From positions 27,870,134-27,934,133 of the forward strand of contig NC_085872.1 in the NCBI RefSeq assembly GCF_034702125.1: a DNA stretch of 64,000 bases, written 5' to 3'. A model generated the notes under the pieces. That model was not told the DNA's origin and ran no database searches. It saw nothing but the letters and a program-made list of their open reading frames with translations. This stretch comes from Engraulis encrasicolus (lineage: Eukaryota; Chordata; Actinopteri; Clupeiformes; Engraulidae). Positions 1 through 12,703 of this stretch are shown here, piece after piece (positions within the stretch are counted from its first letter, which is position 1; every line of letters starts with the position of its first letter). Made by a program: the position numbers and the translations under genes.

Positions 1-1297
1 TTGGTGCCGCCCCCGTTCCCAATGGCTCCACCCCCGTTCCCGATGGCGCCGCCCCTGGTCCCGATGGCTCCACCCCCTATCCTGATGACTCCACCCCCGA
101 TCCTGCTGGCGCCGCCCCCAGTCCGGCCGGCACCGCCCCCGGTCCCAATGGCTCCACCCCCGGTCCCGATGGCTCTGCCCCCGATCCCGATGGCTCCGCC
201 CCTGGTCCCGGTGGCTCCGCCCCTGGTCCCGCTGGCTCCGCCCCCGACCCCGATGGCTCCGCCCCCAGTCCCGAAAGCGCCGCCCCCGATCCCGACGGCT
301 CCTCCCCCAATCCCGACGGTGCCACACCCGGTTCCGAAGGCTCCGCCCCTTATCCCGTTGGCGCCGCCCCTGATCCCGTTGCACCTGATCCAGATCCTGC
401 TCCCAACTTCCCATCTTCGTCTTTGTTCCAGTTTATCCTACCTCCAATGTCCCAACCTGCTCTGCCCCGTGTCCCAGCCTTCTCCCATTACTCACCAATG
501 CCATAAGCCCCTCTTTCCTCTTCCTGTGCCCGTCACGTTCCCCCTGACTCTGCCTGTCACTATCCCTGTGCCTGTCCCGGTCCGTGTCCTGGTGCCGACT
601 CCGGTGTCTGTCCCAGTCCCAGTCCATGTTCGACCCTTTTCCCTGCACCAGTTTTTGTGAACATTTCTGTGACTGTACCTGTCCCCACCATCATCTCTGT
701 CCCCGTTCCTGTCACCGTCAACATCACTGTGCCTGTGAAAGTTCCTCTTTATGTTCCTGTCAATGTTCCCCAGTCCTGTGTTTTGCCTGATTCTGCATCT
801 GCCCATCCCTCGACCTGTGCCACTGCCTCTGCCTCTGTCTCAACCTGCGCCTCTGTCTCTACCTGTCCCACTGCCTCTGTCTCGACTTGTCCCTCTGCCT
901 CTGTCTCAACCTGTCCCTCTGTCTCGACCTCTACCTCTGTCTCGACCTGTCCCTCTGTCTCGACCTCTACCTCTGTCTCGACCTGTCCCTCTGTCTCGAC
1001 CTCTACCTTTGTCTCGACCTGTCCCTCTGTCTCGACCTCTATCTTTGTCTCGACCTGTCCCTCTGTCTCGACCTGTCGCTCTACCTTTGTCTGGACCTGT
1101 CGCACCTCTGTCTCGACCCCTACCTCTTCCTGTGTCTTGACCAGTCCGTCTGCCTTTGTCTTCACCTGTCCCTCTGTCTTTGCCCGTCCTTCAGCCTCTG
1201 CTTTGCCTTGTCCCTCCGCCGGCTTCCCCCTCCGCCCACCCGGTTTGGTGGTGCCTGTTTTTGGGACTTCTGGAGCCGTCCCTTGAGGGGGGGGTTC
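1..1297. repeat. GC-rich coding-like tandem repeats, inferred 3' interior of a Gypsy-like element
   Basis: Two blocks of imperfect tandem repeat. Up to about 400 the unit is about 21 bp (reading as Met-Ala-Pro-Pro-Pro-Val-Pro on the plus strand). From about 800 to 1140 it is a 15-36 bp unit built on CTCTGTCTCGACCTGTCC. Long open frames exist on both strands only because the units are multiples of three without stops. The block ends in a purine run (GAGGGGGGGG, about 1284-1294) just before an LTR-like TGTCATG, as a polypurine tract would. That placement is the only reason to assign it to a retrotransposon interior; no gag or pol domain is visible. Confidence 0.5.
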
Positions 1298-1376
1298 TGT
1301 CATGATCTCACGCCCCAGCCTCTGTAATGTTGGCTTGGTTTATTGCCTAATGCCTTTACTTTGTCTGTCTCTGGTT

Positions 1377-1866
<490 letters not shown>

Positions 1867-2236
1867 CTGTCTCTCTCTCTCTCTCAATCTCATTCTGTCT
1901 GGTTCTGTCTCCCTGCCTGTCTGATTCTGTCGGTCTGTCTGTCTGTCTGTCTCTCTCCCTGTCTTTCACGCTATTGTCATCTCTGCCCCGCTAGTGTCAT
2001 GTCCTTTTGGTTTGTTTTGATTTCCTTATGTGCTCCTGTGTTTACCTGCAACGCCCCTCGTTTGTCTCCTGCCCCTTGTGGTCTAGTTTTAATTCTCTCA
2101 TTTGGCCCGTTTAGTTTTCCTTATTGTTTTCACCTGTGTTCTGTTCTTGTTATTGGTCTTGTCCCTTGCCTCCTGTTCCCTAGTCATTGTCTCCACCTGT
2201 GTCATTATCTGTTCTCGTTATCATTGTCCTTGATTG

Positions 2237-4105
2237 TGTAGGTACAATTCCTGCTTCTTCCTGACAAAGTTATGAGAATCATGTGACTCAAGCTGATGAT
2301 GATTGAGACGAAGGTCATCAATAATCATTAGTGAAAGAGTTACTTCCCCTCTGACTACCAAATGGCTGGCCCAGGGTCCCTGTCCATGTTGTCCTCAGTC
2401 CTCCTCCTTTAGGAGGCGCTGTGACCAAAGCCCCGTTCACAATCACCTGGTTATCAATCACCTTTGATAACCCATTGTCTTCCCCTAAATCCTCACTCTT
2501 GGTTTGGTTGCGGGACGATCAACACCGCATAGAGCAACTTGCGCAACATTTGGGACGAAGTATTGTTTGATATCTGGCCGAATAACAAACATAGACTGCT
2601 GAGTTCATCTTACACACACTGTAAGCTTAAAACACCTTTGCAAAGAATTCCTCACGTCAAGTCTGAGATCTTGCCTGGTCATATCTCTAGACTTTCATCC
2701 GGACACTGTGAACTAAAGGCGAGTTCACTGCGAGAAAAGCCACGCACGCCTCCGTGGAACAAACTTCTCGCATTTGGGATTCAACCGAAGAATCTCGAAG
2801 CCGCAACAACAAAGACTTTTGCAGCCCCAAAAACTCTCGAGAGGACGAGAGAAACTTTGGACTGAAACCCCATTTCCAGACGGACGTACCGAGCCCTTTG
2901 GAAACGGGACCCCTTTCATCTCACACAGTAGGCACTGGGCATAGCTTATGTACTGAGATAGATGTGTTTTTGAACTATGACTTGAGTTATTTTTCATGTG
3001 CACATGTTTATTTGCATTTCTCCTGCTTCTCTGTCTATCCTTGTTCTTAGCTTAGGTTCCCCTCTGCTAACCCATTCCGTATTACTGGCTACTAAGCCTA
3101 GCGACCCCGCTTGTGGCGTTCGCACGGAATAGTTCAAGTATTGATTAACCATCAATGTTCGGAGCTCTCCGAGGACCGTCATATCGCGGCCGTTTCGCTG
3201 ACTAGTCCAGAAATACACACGCTGCGCCTTTTGTTGTAATGGGCCATAACAAGCCCTAGGTTAGCAACGCAACGCTAACCATTTGTTTACACAGACACGC
3301 ATAGCCACTAGAGTTCCATCTCTCTTTCCCTTCTCTCTCTATCTCTCTCCCTCTCTCTCGTTCTTTCACTCTCTCCCTTTCGAAATACTTGATTCTCAGA
3401 ACCCTCCGAGCATTTCGGTACTCTTTTATACACTTTGAGTGCATAATCTGTAGTAAACCATTCTCTGAATAGCCAACTCTGCTCGGAGCGCTCTGCAAGT
3501 TAGCCATTAATACGCTAGCCAAGTTGGGCTTGCAGCGTCTACACAAGCACGCTGAAACCCCACTTCCTGTAGTTTTACAACTCGTAATGGCTGCGTAGAC
3601 GGCAACGTCTCCCACTTGTTATTTCTTTTATTTCGTTTTCTTTCTCTCCCTGTTCTACTCGGACTTGTTATCGTTAATTCCAGAACCCTTTGATACATTC
3701 GCGCGTCCACTAAGGGACTTGAAGCGTCTGAAACCACACAGTGTACTTGCTACATAGCTGCTAGCTATCCCTATTGTTCACGGTTCTGATGCTAACGTTA
3801 ACCTAGCCGAGAGGACGCCATTGTTGCCCAGCAACAGACACATACACAGTAATCAGCGCGAGTTCCTCCCACTGACTACTACTCTCTCATCCCTCTTCAT
3901 TTCTCTCTCCATTCCACTAGGAATTGTGTGCATTTATTACAGAAACCTAGACATTGTTGTGGACCCTTTGGGCCCTGCCTAGTCGACATTAGGCCTTTGC
4001 TAAGCAGCTACTTATCAGTAGCCTTTCCATTGTCTATGCTTTCTGTAGCTAATGCTAGCTTAGTCAACCACACACACGTGGTAGCCTATAGCAACAAGAC
4101 CTCTG

Positions 4106-4139
<34 letters not shown>

Positions 4140-4819
4140 GCTCAGGCTGAAAGCCTGTTCCCCTCTTCTTTCTTTTCCCCTCTTTTATTTTCTTTCTTGT
4201 TTTATATTATTGTGCCTTATTATTGTTATTATTCCATTTAACCGACTTTGAATGTAATGCATTTTATTAGATTACCTAGTAGTTAATAAAAGTAAATCAT
4301 TTGATTGCATTTTGTTGTCCTTGTTACTTTGTACACCCAACCAACCTACTATTAGAACTTTGCCTTCAGATCAACTTTTGTGCTTGTGTACCCCAGCTGA
4401 TCACAGAGAATAGGCCTTACTGTTCACTGTGAACCGCTGAGTAACCCCAGTACAAAACTTATTATTAATTCTGTGTTTAGCAATTTATTGTTGAATATTG
4501 TGATTGATAATCCAAGGATTTTATGAGACGGTCCTTGACCAAGGATTTTATGAGACGGTCCTTAAATTACATTTTTAATTAATTTGTTTATTAATATTAA
4601 TTAATTCATAATTAATTAAATTCCCAAACGAGATTTTACCTTCAATTCCTGGTATAGCCGCATGAGGAGTAAATCCACACGCAGCTTCCCATACATTAAC
4701 GTAACCTCAATTACATTACCAGTGCGGTCCGTGTAAGAATTCCGATTCTTACGCGACTGTACCTACACTACTGGTGCCGTCCGTGTGAGGATTTCGATCC
4801 TCACGCGACTGTACCTACA
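2237..4819. mobile_element. Candidate solo LTR (2583 bp) inserted in the Gypsy-like LTR
   Basis: The ends are TGTAGGTACA and TGTACCTACA, a perfect 10-bp terminal inversion with TG...CA termini. The insertion is flanked by ATTG at 2233-2236 and 4820-4823, and removing it rejoins the host LTR. An AATAAA near 4285 fits an LTR polyadenylation region. No pol-like coding is visible. It has a 25-bp direct duplication at 4512-4563, a CA microsatellite near 4110, and a roughly 45-bp duplication of its own 3' end (about 4715-4819). Its family is not recognised; it could instead be a non-autonomous terminal-repeat element. Confidence 0.55.
4512..4563. repeat. 25-bp direct tandem duplication
   Basis: Two exact copies of a 25-bp unit starting CCAAGGATTTTATGAGACGG stand at 4512-4536 and 4539-4563, two bases apart, inside the candidate solo LTR. 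Confidence 0.95.
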
Positions 4820-5194
4820 ATTGTCTGTGCCTTGTTTGTATCCCCGTTTCTGTCTCGTCAACCACCTGGTTCCTGTTGTGTTCTACCTATCGTGTCCCTG
4901 CTCTGTGATTGCCCCTGTGTATTTAAGTCCTGTGCTCCCGTTCTCCCATGCTGCGTCATTTGTCTTCTATGTCAGATTTGTCACGCTGTATCTGTTTGTC
5001 CATCTGATCCCTGAAACCCTTGAATGTAAGTGTCTTAGTGTTACTTTGTTTAGTTCCTGTTTTCCCCCTCTTGGGTTTTTGCTTTTGTCTGTAAAGGTTT
5101 TCATAGTTTTCGTTAGTCAATAAATCCCTGACCTATCCCAGACCTTCTGCTTTGTGTGCTGCATTTGGGCTCTCCTGCACGAAACCTTGACACT

Positions 5195-5277
5195 CTGTCC
5201 ATTCCACCAACAAACTTTAATTCAACATTTTGGTCATCCGACCTTCTTCAGAAAAAGTTTGTTGGTGGAATGGACAG
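5195..5277. repeat. Hairpin retroposon family, copy 1
   Basis: Arms 5195-5218 and 5254-5277 are a perfect 24-bp inverted repeat, extended by three more pairs after one mismatch. The loop carries, on the minus strand, GAAGAAGGTC...CCAAAATG. The right arm runs on into CAGTGTGCAGGATTTCTTT. Both elements recur in the copies at 18808, 19675, 31776 and 38171. Confidence 0.8.
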
Positions 5278-5416
5278 TGTGCAGGATTTCTTTACATCTG
5301 ACTACCAATAAATATAAATTTGGATATTAAGTTTAAGTATTGTATTATTTGTGGTTAATAATTTATCCCTCTGTTCTTGTCTAGTCAAGCCAGACTGTTG
5401 AGGCAGAAGTTAACTA

Positions 5417-6227
5417 TGTCACAACCCAGCCCTGCCCTGCCCTGCAGTCCGATATGCAGTGACTGGCCCTGCGTATATTAGCCAACTTTCTCACTGTACT
5501 GCTGCCATCTGGTGGCCATGTTCTGAACTTCACCACACCACCAGAAGCCAATCACCAACCATGGCCTCGCTACAGCTGCTTCCATTTAACTCATCAGACT
5601 CTGCTTTAAAGCCAAGGACTATTGTCATTGCAAGATTGTTGCCTACAACTCCGAATGGTTCTCTGCTCTGATCATGTTCATGCCTTGCAAAGTTTTTCCT
5701 GTTCCATGCCTCATTGCGCCACGTGAGTTTTGTCTGTGCTTTTGAAGTATTTTCTGGACTTTTGTCTCGTATTTTTCTGAATTTTTGTTCTGCTTTTTGG
5801 AAGTGCATTTTGACTTTTTGTGCTACACGAGTGCTTTTGAGTTTTTGTGCTGTGAGATTCTGCCACGTGAGCTTTTCCTCAGTTTTGGACAATTTTGGGA
5901 TTTTTGCCCCTTTTCTTTGCCTGTGGTTTTTCTCATTTTTTTGAAACCTTTTGCCACGTGTGCCTATCCTATGTTTTGAAGATTTCCCTATCTATTTTTG
6001 CCTACCTGTGATCTGAACTCTGACTGTTTTTTGACTACGTTTTTTGCCTACGCCTCCTGTGCCTCTGCCTGTGAACTGCCTATGCCTCGACCTATGCCTG
6101 CCCTTGATGTCGAATTGCCTCACCCCTGTATGCACCGTTGCCTTGAAATAAACACACTTTGATTGAATTTTTGTCTCCAGTCTGCTCCTGGGTTCCCTAG
6201 CTGTCTTCAGGCCACACGGCCCTGACA
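5417..6227 (+). repeat. 5' LTR of the Ty3/Gypsy element
   Basis: 811 bp, TGTCACAACC...CCTGACA, with AATAAA near 6147. It matches 10217-11027 almost base for base. The gag ATG follows 16 bases after its end, so the primer-binding region must lie in or just after 6228-6243; I cannot assign the tRNA. Confidence 0.97.
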
Positions 6228-6243
6228 GAACAATCTTGCCAAC

Positions 6244-7130
6244 ATGAACCCAGCAGACCTGAAAATGGTGAAGAATGCAGTAAAGGAACAGGGAGCCATG
6301 CTAGGAACTCACCAGCAAGGTATTGTTCAAGTTAACAGTAACCTGGAGACTGTTGCTGAGCAACTTAACTCCCTCTCTGCACAAGTGCAACAACTTTTGT
6401 CCAATGCCTCTCAGCCCCAGCCGACCCCCCCACAGGCGAGCCCAGCTCCACCCTCACCGGCCACACCCTCTCCATTCAGAGAACCCAGGCTGCCTGCTCC
6501 TCAGCCCTACGATGGTAACCCCAACAACTGCCGTTCATTCCTCTCACAATGTTCTTTAACCCTGGAACTCCAGTCTCTTGCTTTTCCAACAGAACGTTCT
6601 CGAGTAGCCTACCTCATCACCCTCCTCACTTCACTGGCAGGGCCCGGGAGTGGGGAACTGCTGTCTGGGACGCCAATGCCATCTGCTGCTCATCCTACAA
6701 AACCTTCACTGATGAGATGAGAAAGGTATTTGACCGCTCCCACGCAGGCAGGGAGGCTGCAAGAGAGATCATGGCCCTCCGTCAAGGTACCCGTTCCGTT
6801 TTTGATTATGCCATTGAGTTTGATTATGCCCTGTATGATGCTTTCCTGAATGGCCTGAGTGATGCAGTCAAAGATGAACTTGTCCCAAGGGAGTTACCCT
6901 CTGAGCTTACAGAACTAATGGACCTGGCTGGACGCATTGATGCTCGTATCAGGCAGAGGAACCGGGAGAAGACTTCAGCCTATCCTCGACCCGGTGTGAA
7001 GGCTCCTCCGCCTGAACTTCCACCTCCTGAACCAATGCAAATTGATCGCGCTCGGGTTACCCCTGAGGAGCGCCAACGGCGACGAGAGACAGGTGCCTGC
7101 TTCTATTGCGGAAAGGTGGGTAATTTTGAG
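6244..7130 (+). pseudogene. Ty3/Gypsy gag, broken
   Basis: Gag would form the retrotransposon particle and package its RNA. The ATG at 6244 opens a frame with a coiled-coil-like N-terminus (about residues 1-55), a Pro-rich linker, and the capsid start (PQPYDGNP, then FLSQC). The frame breaks near 6650 and capsid coding resumes one frame over (GRAREWGTAVWD, then MRKVFDRS). The direct repeat TTTGATTATGCC at 6799 and 6821 sits where Gypsy gags usually have about 15-20 more residues, suggesting a small deletion. The nucleocapsid begins CFYCGK near 7097 but loses its His and last Cys, because the sequence jumps into protease-like coding. The product could not be functional. Confidence 0.85.
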
Positions 7131-8815
7131 AACCCCCTCTCTGTCCTAACCCTCAATGGCAATAGCTTGGGCACAATCACCCATAGAACTATCCCAGTTA
7201 CATTAAGAATCTCAGGAAATCACTCTGTGTTGATCTCCTTCCATGTCATGAAAAATCCCCATGTTCCCATAGTTCTGGGATTCCCTTGGTTGTCTGTGCA
7301 TAACCCCCATATCAACTGGTCTGACAACAGCATTTTGGGATGGAGTGCGTTCTGTTTATCCTCATGCCTGGGCTCTGCTTTCACCACTGTCCATCCCTCC
7401 TTAGCCCCTGATGAGTTTCCTGATCTATCTAATGTCCCAGAGGAGTATCTAGACCTTAAGCCTGTGTTCAGTAAGTCCCAAGCTGTATCCCTACCCCCGC
7501 ATAGGCCTTATGACTGCGCCATTGAACTCCTTCCTGGCTCTTTTCCACCCAAGGGCAGTCTTTATTCTCTCTCCCCCCTGAAAGAGACACCATGAAGAAG
7601 TATATTTCAGACTCTCTGGCTGCGGGAATCATCCACCCATCGTCATCACCCGCTGGAGCTGGTTTCTTTTCCTGGGGAAGAAGGATGGATCCCTCCGCCC
7701 ATGTATTGACTATCGAGGCCTAAATTACATCACAGTCAAGAACAGGTACCCCTTACCACTCATGTCTACTGCCTTTTAACTCATCCAAGGAGCCTCTGTT
7801 ATTTCTGAACTTGACCTAAGGAATGCCTATCACCTAGTAAGAATCAGGGAGGGTGATGAATGGAAAACCGCCTTCAACACCCCTACTGGTCATTATGAAT
7901 ACCTGGTGGTTCCTTTTGGTTTGACCAATGCCCCAGCTGTTTTTCAAGCTCTTGTCAATGATGTACTGCGAGACTTCCTGAATGTTTTTGTTTTTGTTTA
8001 CCTGGATGATATCCTTATTTTTTCACCCTCCCTTGAAGCCCATAGGCACCATGTCAGGCAAGTTCTACAGCGGCTGCTGGAGAACAAACTCTTTGTAAAG
8101 GCTGAGAAATGTGAAATGTGAGGAATGAGATACTGTATCCTTCTTGGGTTTTGTCCTCCCCCCCTCCAGGATACAGATGGACCCCCTGAAGCTGAAGGCA
8201 GTTAAGGACTGGCCCACACCTACCACAAGGCGAGCCCTCCAACAGTTCCTGGGATTCGCAAATTTCTACCGGCGGTTTATCAGAGGCTACAGTTCCGTGG
8301 CTGGACCTCTCACCGCACTCACGTCCACCAAGACCTCCTTCCATTGGGGTAGGGAGGCTGAGAAGGCGTTTGCAGACCTAAAAAGTAGGTTCATTTCTGC
8401 ACCCATCCTGACCATTCCTGACCCGTCTGCCCAATTTGTAGTGGAGGTTGACGCCTCTGAGTCAGGTGTGGGGGCCATACTGTCACAGAGGTCTCTCAAG
8501 GACAACAAAATTCATCCATGCTCCTACTTCTCTCACCGCCTCTCTCCTGCAGAGAGAAATTATGACATTGGGGATCGGGAGTTACTAGCTGTCAAGATGG
8601 CATTAGAGGAGTGGAGGCATTGGCTGGAGGGGGCTAGCCCTCCTTTTATTGTGTGGACAGACCACAAGAATTTAGAGTATCTCCGTACTGCCAAGCGTCT
8701 CAATGCTAGACAAGCAAGATGGTCTCTTTTCTTTTCACGATTTAATTATTCCCTCTCTTACCGCCCTGGGTCCAAGAACACTAAAGCTGATGCCTTGTCC
8801 AGACAATTCTCCTCA
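7131..8815 (+). pseudogene. Ty3/Gypsy protease, reverse transcriptase and RNase H, broken
   Basis: This would copy element RNA into DNA. The protease keeps only its C-terminal half (VPIVLGFPWL) and lacks an Asp-Ser/Thr-Gly active site. In the reverse transcriptase [39 protein letters not shown] and the catalytic YLDD (7999-8010) are readable. It has a frameshift near 7590, an in-frame TAA at 7777-7779, a TGA at 8119-8121, then a shift into the frame that carries the connection and RNase H domains ([42 protein letters not shown]). The break pattern rules out translation across the region. Confidence 0.9.
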
Positions 8816-10216
8816 GCTACGGAACCCCACTCCCTGCAGACCATCCTTCCTCCAAGATGCCTGGTGGGGGCAGCCCTGCTGGTGATTGAGGTCATCGTCC
8901 AGGAGGCCCTGAACCAGGAACCCGGACCAGGTAATGGACCCCCTAACTGTCTCTTTTTGCCTTCAACTGTCCGCTCTCAGGTGCTGGAATGGGGACACAG
9001 TTCTAAGGTCGCCTGCCATCCAGGGGCCGAGAGAACTTTGGCAGTGATCGAACAGCGTTTTTGGTGGCCCTCTATGAAGAGCGATATTCAGACATTTGTG
9101 GCCGCCTGCGACGTCTGCACCAGAAACAAGTCAGGTAACCTCTCCCTGTCCCTCATCGTCCTTGGTCACACATTGCTGTGGATTTTGTGACTGGGCTTCC
9201 CAAGTCTGAGGGCAACACATGTATTCTGACTGTAGTAGACAGATTTTCTAAGGCAGTCCACTTCATAGCTCTGCCCAAGTTGCCGTCTGCTAAAGAGACT
9301 GCTGAACTATTGATCATCCATGTCTTCTGCCTACATGGCCTACCCTTTGATATTGTCTCCGATCGTGGCCCACAGTTTTCTGCCCAAGCTTGTCTTCAGG
9401 TTTCCATCCACAGACCAATGGACAGACAGAGCGGGCAAACCAAAAGCTGGAAGTTGCACTTTGGTGCATGACCTCCCAAGACCCTACTTCATGGAGCAAG
9501 ACACTTCCCTGGGTGGAATATGCGCACAACACCCTGCCTACGTCTGCCACGGGCCTCTCCCCATTCCACTGCTGTCTGGGATACCAGCCACCGCTGTTCC
9601 CTTCACAGGAGGAGGAGGTCGCCGTTCCTTCAGCTCAGGCCTTTGTGCGTCGCTGCAAGAAAACCTGGGCCCGGACCAGAGGTCAACTCCTGCGTTCTGC
9701 GGCTGCCTACAAGCACCAGGCAGATAAACGCCGGTCCCCTGCTCCGAGGTACAAGGCGGGCCAGAGAGTGATGCTCTCCACACGGGACCTTCCCATTAAG
9801 ACCACTTGCCGCAAGCTGCACGCCCGGTTCATCAGCCCATTCACCATAACCAAGGTAATCAACCCATGCTCTGTCTGTTTTCGTTTACCTTTGACTATGC
9901 GCTGCATTAATCCCACGTTTCATGTCTCCCAACTCAAACCCCTTGTCTCGAGCCCCCTGTCCCCTGTTCCAGCGCCCCCTCCTCCTCCCAGGGTTGTTGA
10001 AGGCGGTGAGGTGTTTGCTGTGAGGCGGCTCCTGAAGGCCAGGCCGCGTGGCAGAGGTTTCCAGTACCTGGTTGATTGGGAGGGCTACGGTCCAGAGGAG
10101 CGCAGCTGGGTCCCTGCCCGGTTTGTGGTGGAGCGCATCCTGATCGCTGACTTTCACCGGCGGCACCCTGAGGTCCGAGCTGGGACGCCTCGTGGCGTCC
10201 GTAATTGGAGGGGTCC
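8816..10216 (+). pseudogene. Ty3/Gypsy integrase with C-terminal chromodomain, broken
   Basis: The HHCC zinc-binding part is present ([19 protein letters not shown], then CDVCTRNKS near 9110). The catalytic core keeps its three acidic residues: Asp at 9181-9183 (DFVTGLP), Asp at 9361-9363 (SDRGPQF) and Glu at 9429-9431 (NGQTERANQ). Between the second and third there is a frameshift, and about 15 residues usual for the family are missing. A second gap before DFVTGLP removes the linker. The C-terminal chromodomain (about 10010-10160: [20 protein letters not shown]) is the part that would direct insertion toward modified histones. The last frame runs into the 3' LTR. Confidence 0.9.
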
Positions 10217-11027
10217 TGTCACAACCCAGCCCTGCCCTGCCCTGCAGTCCGATATGCAGTGACTGGCCCTGCGTATATTAGCCAACTTTCTCACTGTACT
10301 GCTGCCATCTGGTGGCCATGTTCTGAACTTCACCACACCACCAGAAGCCAATCACCAACCATGGCCTCGCTACAGCTGCTTCCATTTAACTCATCAGACT
10401 CTGCTTTAAAGCCAAGGACTATTGTCATTGCAAGATTGTTGCCTACAACTCCGAATGGTTCTCTGCTCTGATCATGTTCATGCCTTGCAAAGTTTTTCCT
10501 GTTCCATGCCTCATTGCGCCACGTGAGTTTTGTCTGTGCTTTTGAAGTATTTTCTGGACTTTTGTCTCGTATTTTTCTGAATTTTTGTTCTGCTTTTTGG
10601 AAGTGCATTTTGACTTTTTGTGCTACACGAGTGCTTTTGAGTTTTTGTGCTGTGAGATTCTGCCACGTGAGCTTTTCCTCAGTTTTGGACAATTTTGGGA
10701 TTTTTGCCCCTTTTCTTTGCCTGTGGTTTTTCTCATTTTTTGAAACCTTTTGCCACGTGTGCCTATCCTATGTTTTGAAGATTTCCCTATCTATTTTTGC
10801 CTACCTGTGATCTGAACTCTGACTGTTTTTTGACTACGTTTTTTTGCCTACGCCTCCTGTGCCTCTGCCTGTGAACTGCCTATGCCTCGACCCATGCCTG
10901 CCCTTGATGTCGAATTGCCTCACCCCTGTATGCACCGTTGCCTTGAAATAAACACACTTTGATTGAATTTTTGTCTCCAGTCTGCTCCTGGGTTCCCTAG
11001 CTTTCTTCAGGCCACACGGCCCTGACA
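10217..11027 (+). repeat. 3' LTR of the Ty3/Gypsy element
   Basis: 811 bp. Differences from the 5' LTR that I can see: T versus C in CCTATGCC/CCCATGCC, G versus T in AGCTGTCTTC/AGCTTTCTTC, and two T-run lengths that cancel. It is preceded by a short purine tract (GGAGGGG). Confidence 0.97.
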
Positions 11028-11275
11028 AACTACTTCTGAAGCAAGACACTCCAAACCCAATAGTGAAGGTCTATGTGCCTAACATCAGAATAGGTATGTG
11101 CTCCCCTCTCTTTGTTTGTGTCCAAGGAGCTGATTGGACTGAAGAGTGCAGATAAGGCCAGTTCATCCCCAGCTGCTAGGGGCTCTCTTCTCTCAACTTC
11201 CAGGTTTTCTGCCAGCTTACATGAGCCATCATAGATTCATTTTAAATAAACAATTGAACGTGAAGTAACTGCACG

Positions 11276-12691
11276 CAGGGCCGGTTTTAAGCATAGGCCG
11301 GCTAGGCGGTCGCCTAGAGCGCAATGTGAAGAAGGAGCGCCGAAATGGCGCTCTTCTCCGATGCATAATTTTGCGATATGGAGGTTTTTTTTATGAAGTC
11401 GCAATCAACAAAGCCTGGCGAAAGCGCTCCTCACGGCAAAACGCCCCTCAGCCAATAGTAATATCGCTTTCAACTGTCTCTGGGAAGTCTGTGAACCAAT
11501 AAACAGACAGTCCTGAGAAAGGGGGCGGGATGAGTGACAGCGTGCGATCTATTTTGAATTTGGAGACTCACTCGAGAGACAGAGGGAGAGTACTGCTCTG
11601 CTGGGTGGAGTTCTGGAGTGGTTATGTTCTCATTAAACCAGTCATTGCATGATGCAGGAGTTGCAGAGGTTGTTTTGGAACTATGTGATTTAATCAGCAA
11701 CCGTTTGTGATTATGGAAAGCCTAATAGTTATGAGGCTACTGTTTGGAATTAGAGGGGAAAAGAGCTTTGTTTTTGATCTGAGAAATCGCTAGTTAGCAT
11801 GCTAACATTAGCCAAGTATGCCAAGCAATGAAATCCAAGCAATGTAAAGTAAGACATAAGGTACAATGTTTAAAACAATTTTAGCTGTCATATGTCCTTC
11901 CATCCACTTGAATGAATTACCTGCTTGTTGTAATCTTAAAAAAAAAACATTGTTTCCAGACCAGAATGACATACATGAATCATGTAACACAGAACCATGC
12001 ACAGCATGTTTTCATGCTGAGTGATGTAGTATTGCAGACAAGTGAGGCTATTTATTAGGCCTATATTTTTTATATTATTCTCCCTTTCTCTCACCCTGTC
12101 CCTCCAGTTCAAACACATAGATATAATAGCCCCCTTCTCATTCTCCTACTCACAAATGACTATTTCCAGTCCAGAAATGAAATTGGTTCGGAATCATAGA
12201 CAACACAAATGTGTAGCTTATTAAAATTGTTATACTGACATGCTTTGTGATGCTGTAGGTAGTGTAGATAGGCTATCAATGCAGACCTCCTTGGTAGGCC
12301 TATTGTCTACACATGCATTTTACATGCAAATGTACTGTATCACTCTCCTGGCATTTCAATTCCATATTACAATTCAAACACATTGATAACCTCCCTCTCA
12401 TCTGGGGTTGGGGGCACCACCACCATCACATCCAACACACCACACAGTGAAGCTACTTTCATGCGACTCAATCTGATGTGTTGGTCGCCTGTCAAAAAGA
12501 ACCAGAAATCCATTTGATGCAAAACAATTATTGTTCTTGATGCTATTTAGTTAAGCTTGCTACCGGTATTTCTCTTTTGTTCTGTAAGGTATAAAAAAGA
12601 GTTTTTCAAAGATTGGGAGGGGGGGTGGGGGGTGTGGGGGCGCCAGAACTCAAACTCGCCTAGGGCACCAAATAATCCAGAACCGGCCCTG
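11276..12691. mobile_element. Non-autonomous hAT-type element A (1416 bp)
   Basis: The ends are CAGGGCCGGTTTTAAG and ...AGAACCGGCCCTG. The 8-bp target duplication is ACTGCACG (11268-11275) and ACTGTACG (12692-12699), one mismatch. No transposase coding is visible. Subterminal GGCGGTCGCCTAG-type sequence is shared with the shorter element at 50323. Confidence 0.85.
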
Positions 12692-12703
12692 ACTGTACGT
12701 ATG

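Larger units (their letters stand above)
5412..11032 (+). mobile_element. Ty3/Gypsy chromodomain-type LTR retrotransposon, full length, coding-defective
   Basis: Element 5417-11027, flanked by the 5-bp duplication AACTA (5412-5416 and 11028-11032). The order is LTR, gag, protease, reverse transcriptase, RNase H, integrase, chromodomain, LTR, which is the Ty3/Gypsy order. The interior contains frameshifts, stops and apparent deletions, so no functional polyprotein can be made. The LTRs, in contrast, differ at only about two substitutions and two homopolymer lengths. Confidence 0.95.

Noticed and set aside
749..1303. 184-residue acidic VETEGQ-repeat frame on the minus strand
   Set aside because: Low-complexity translation of a tandem repeat; the opposite strand and other frames are equally open.
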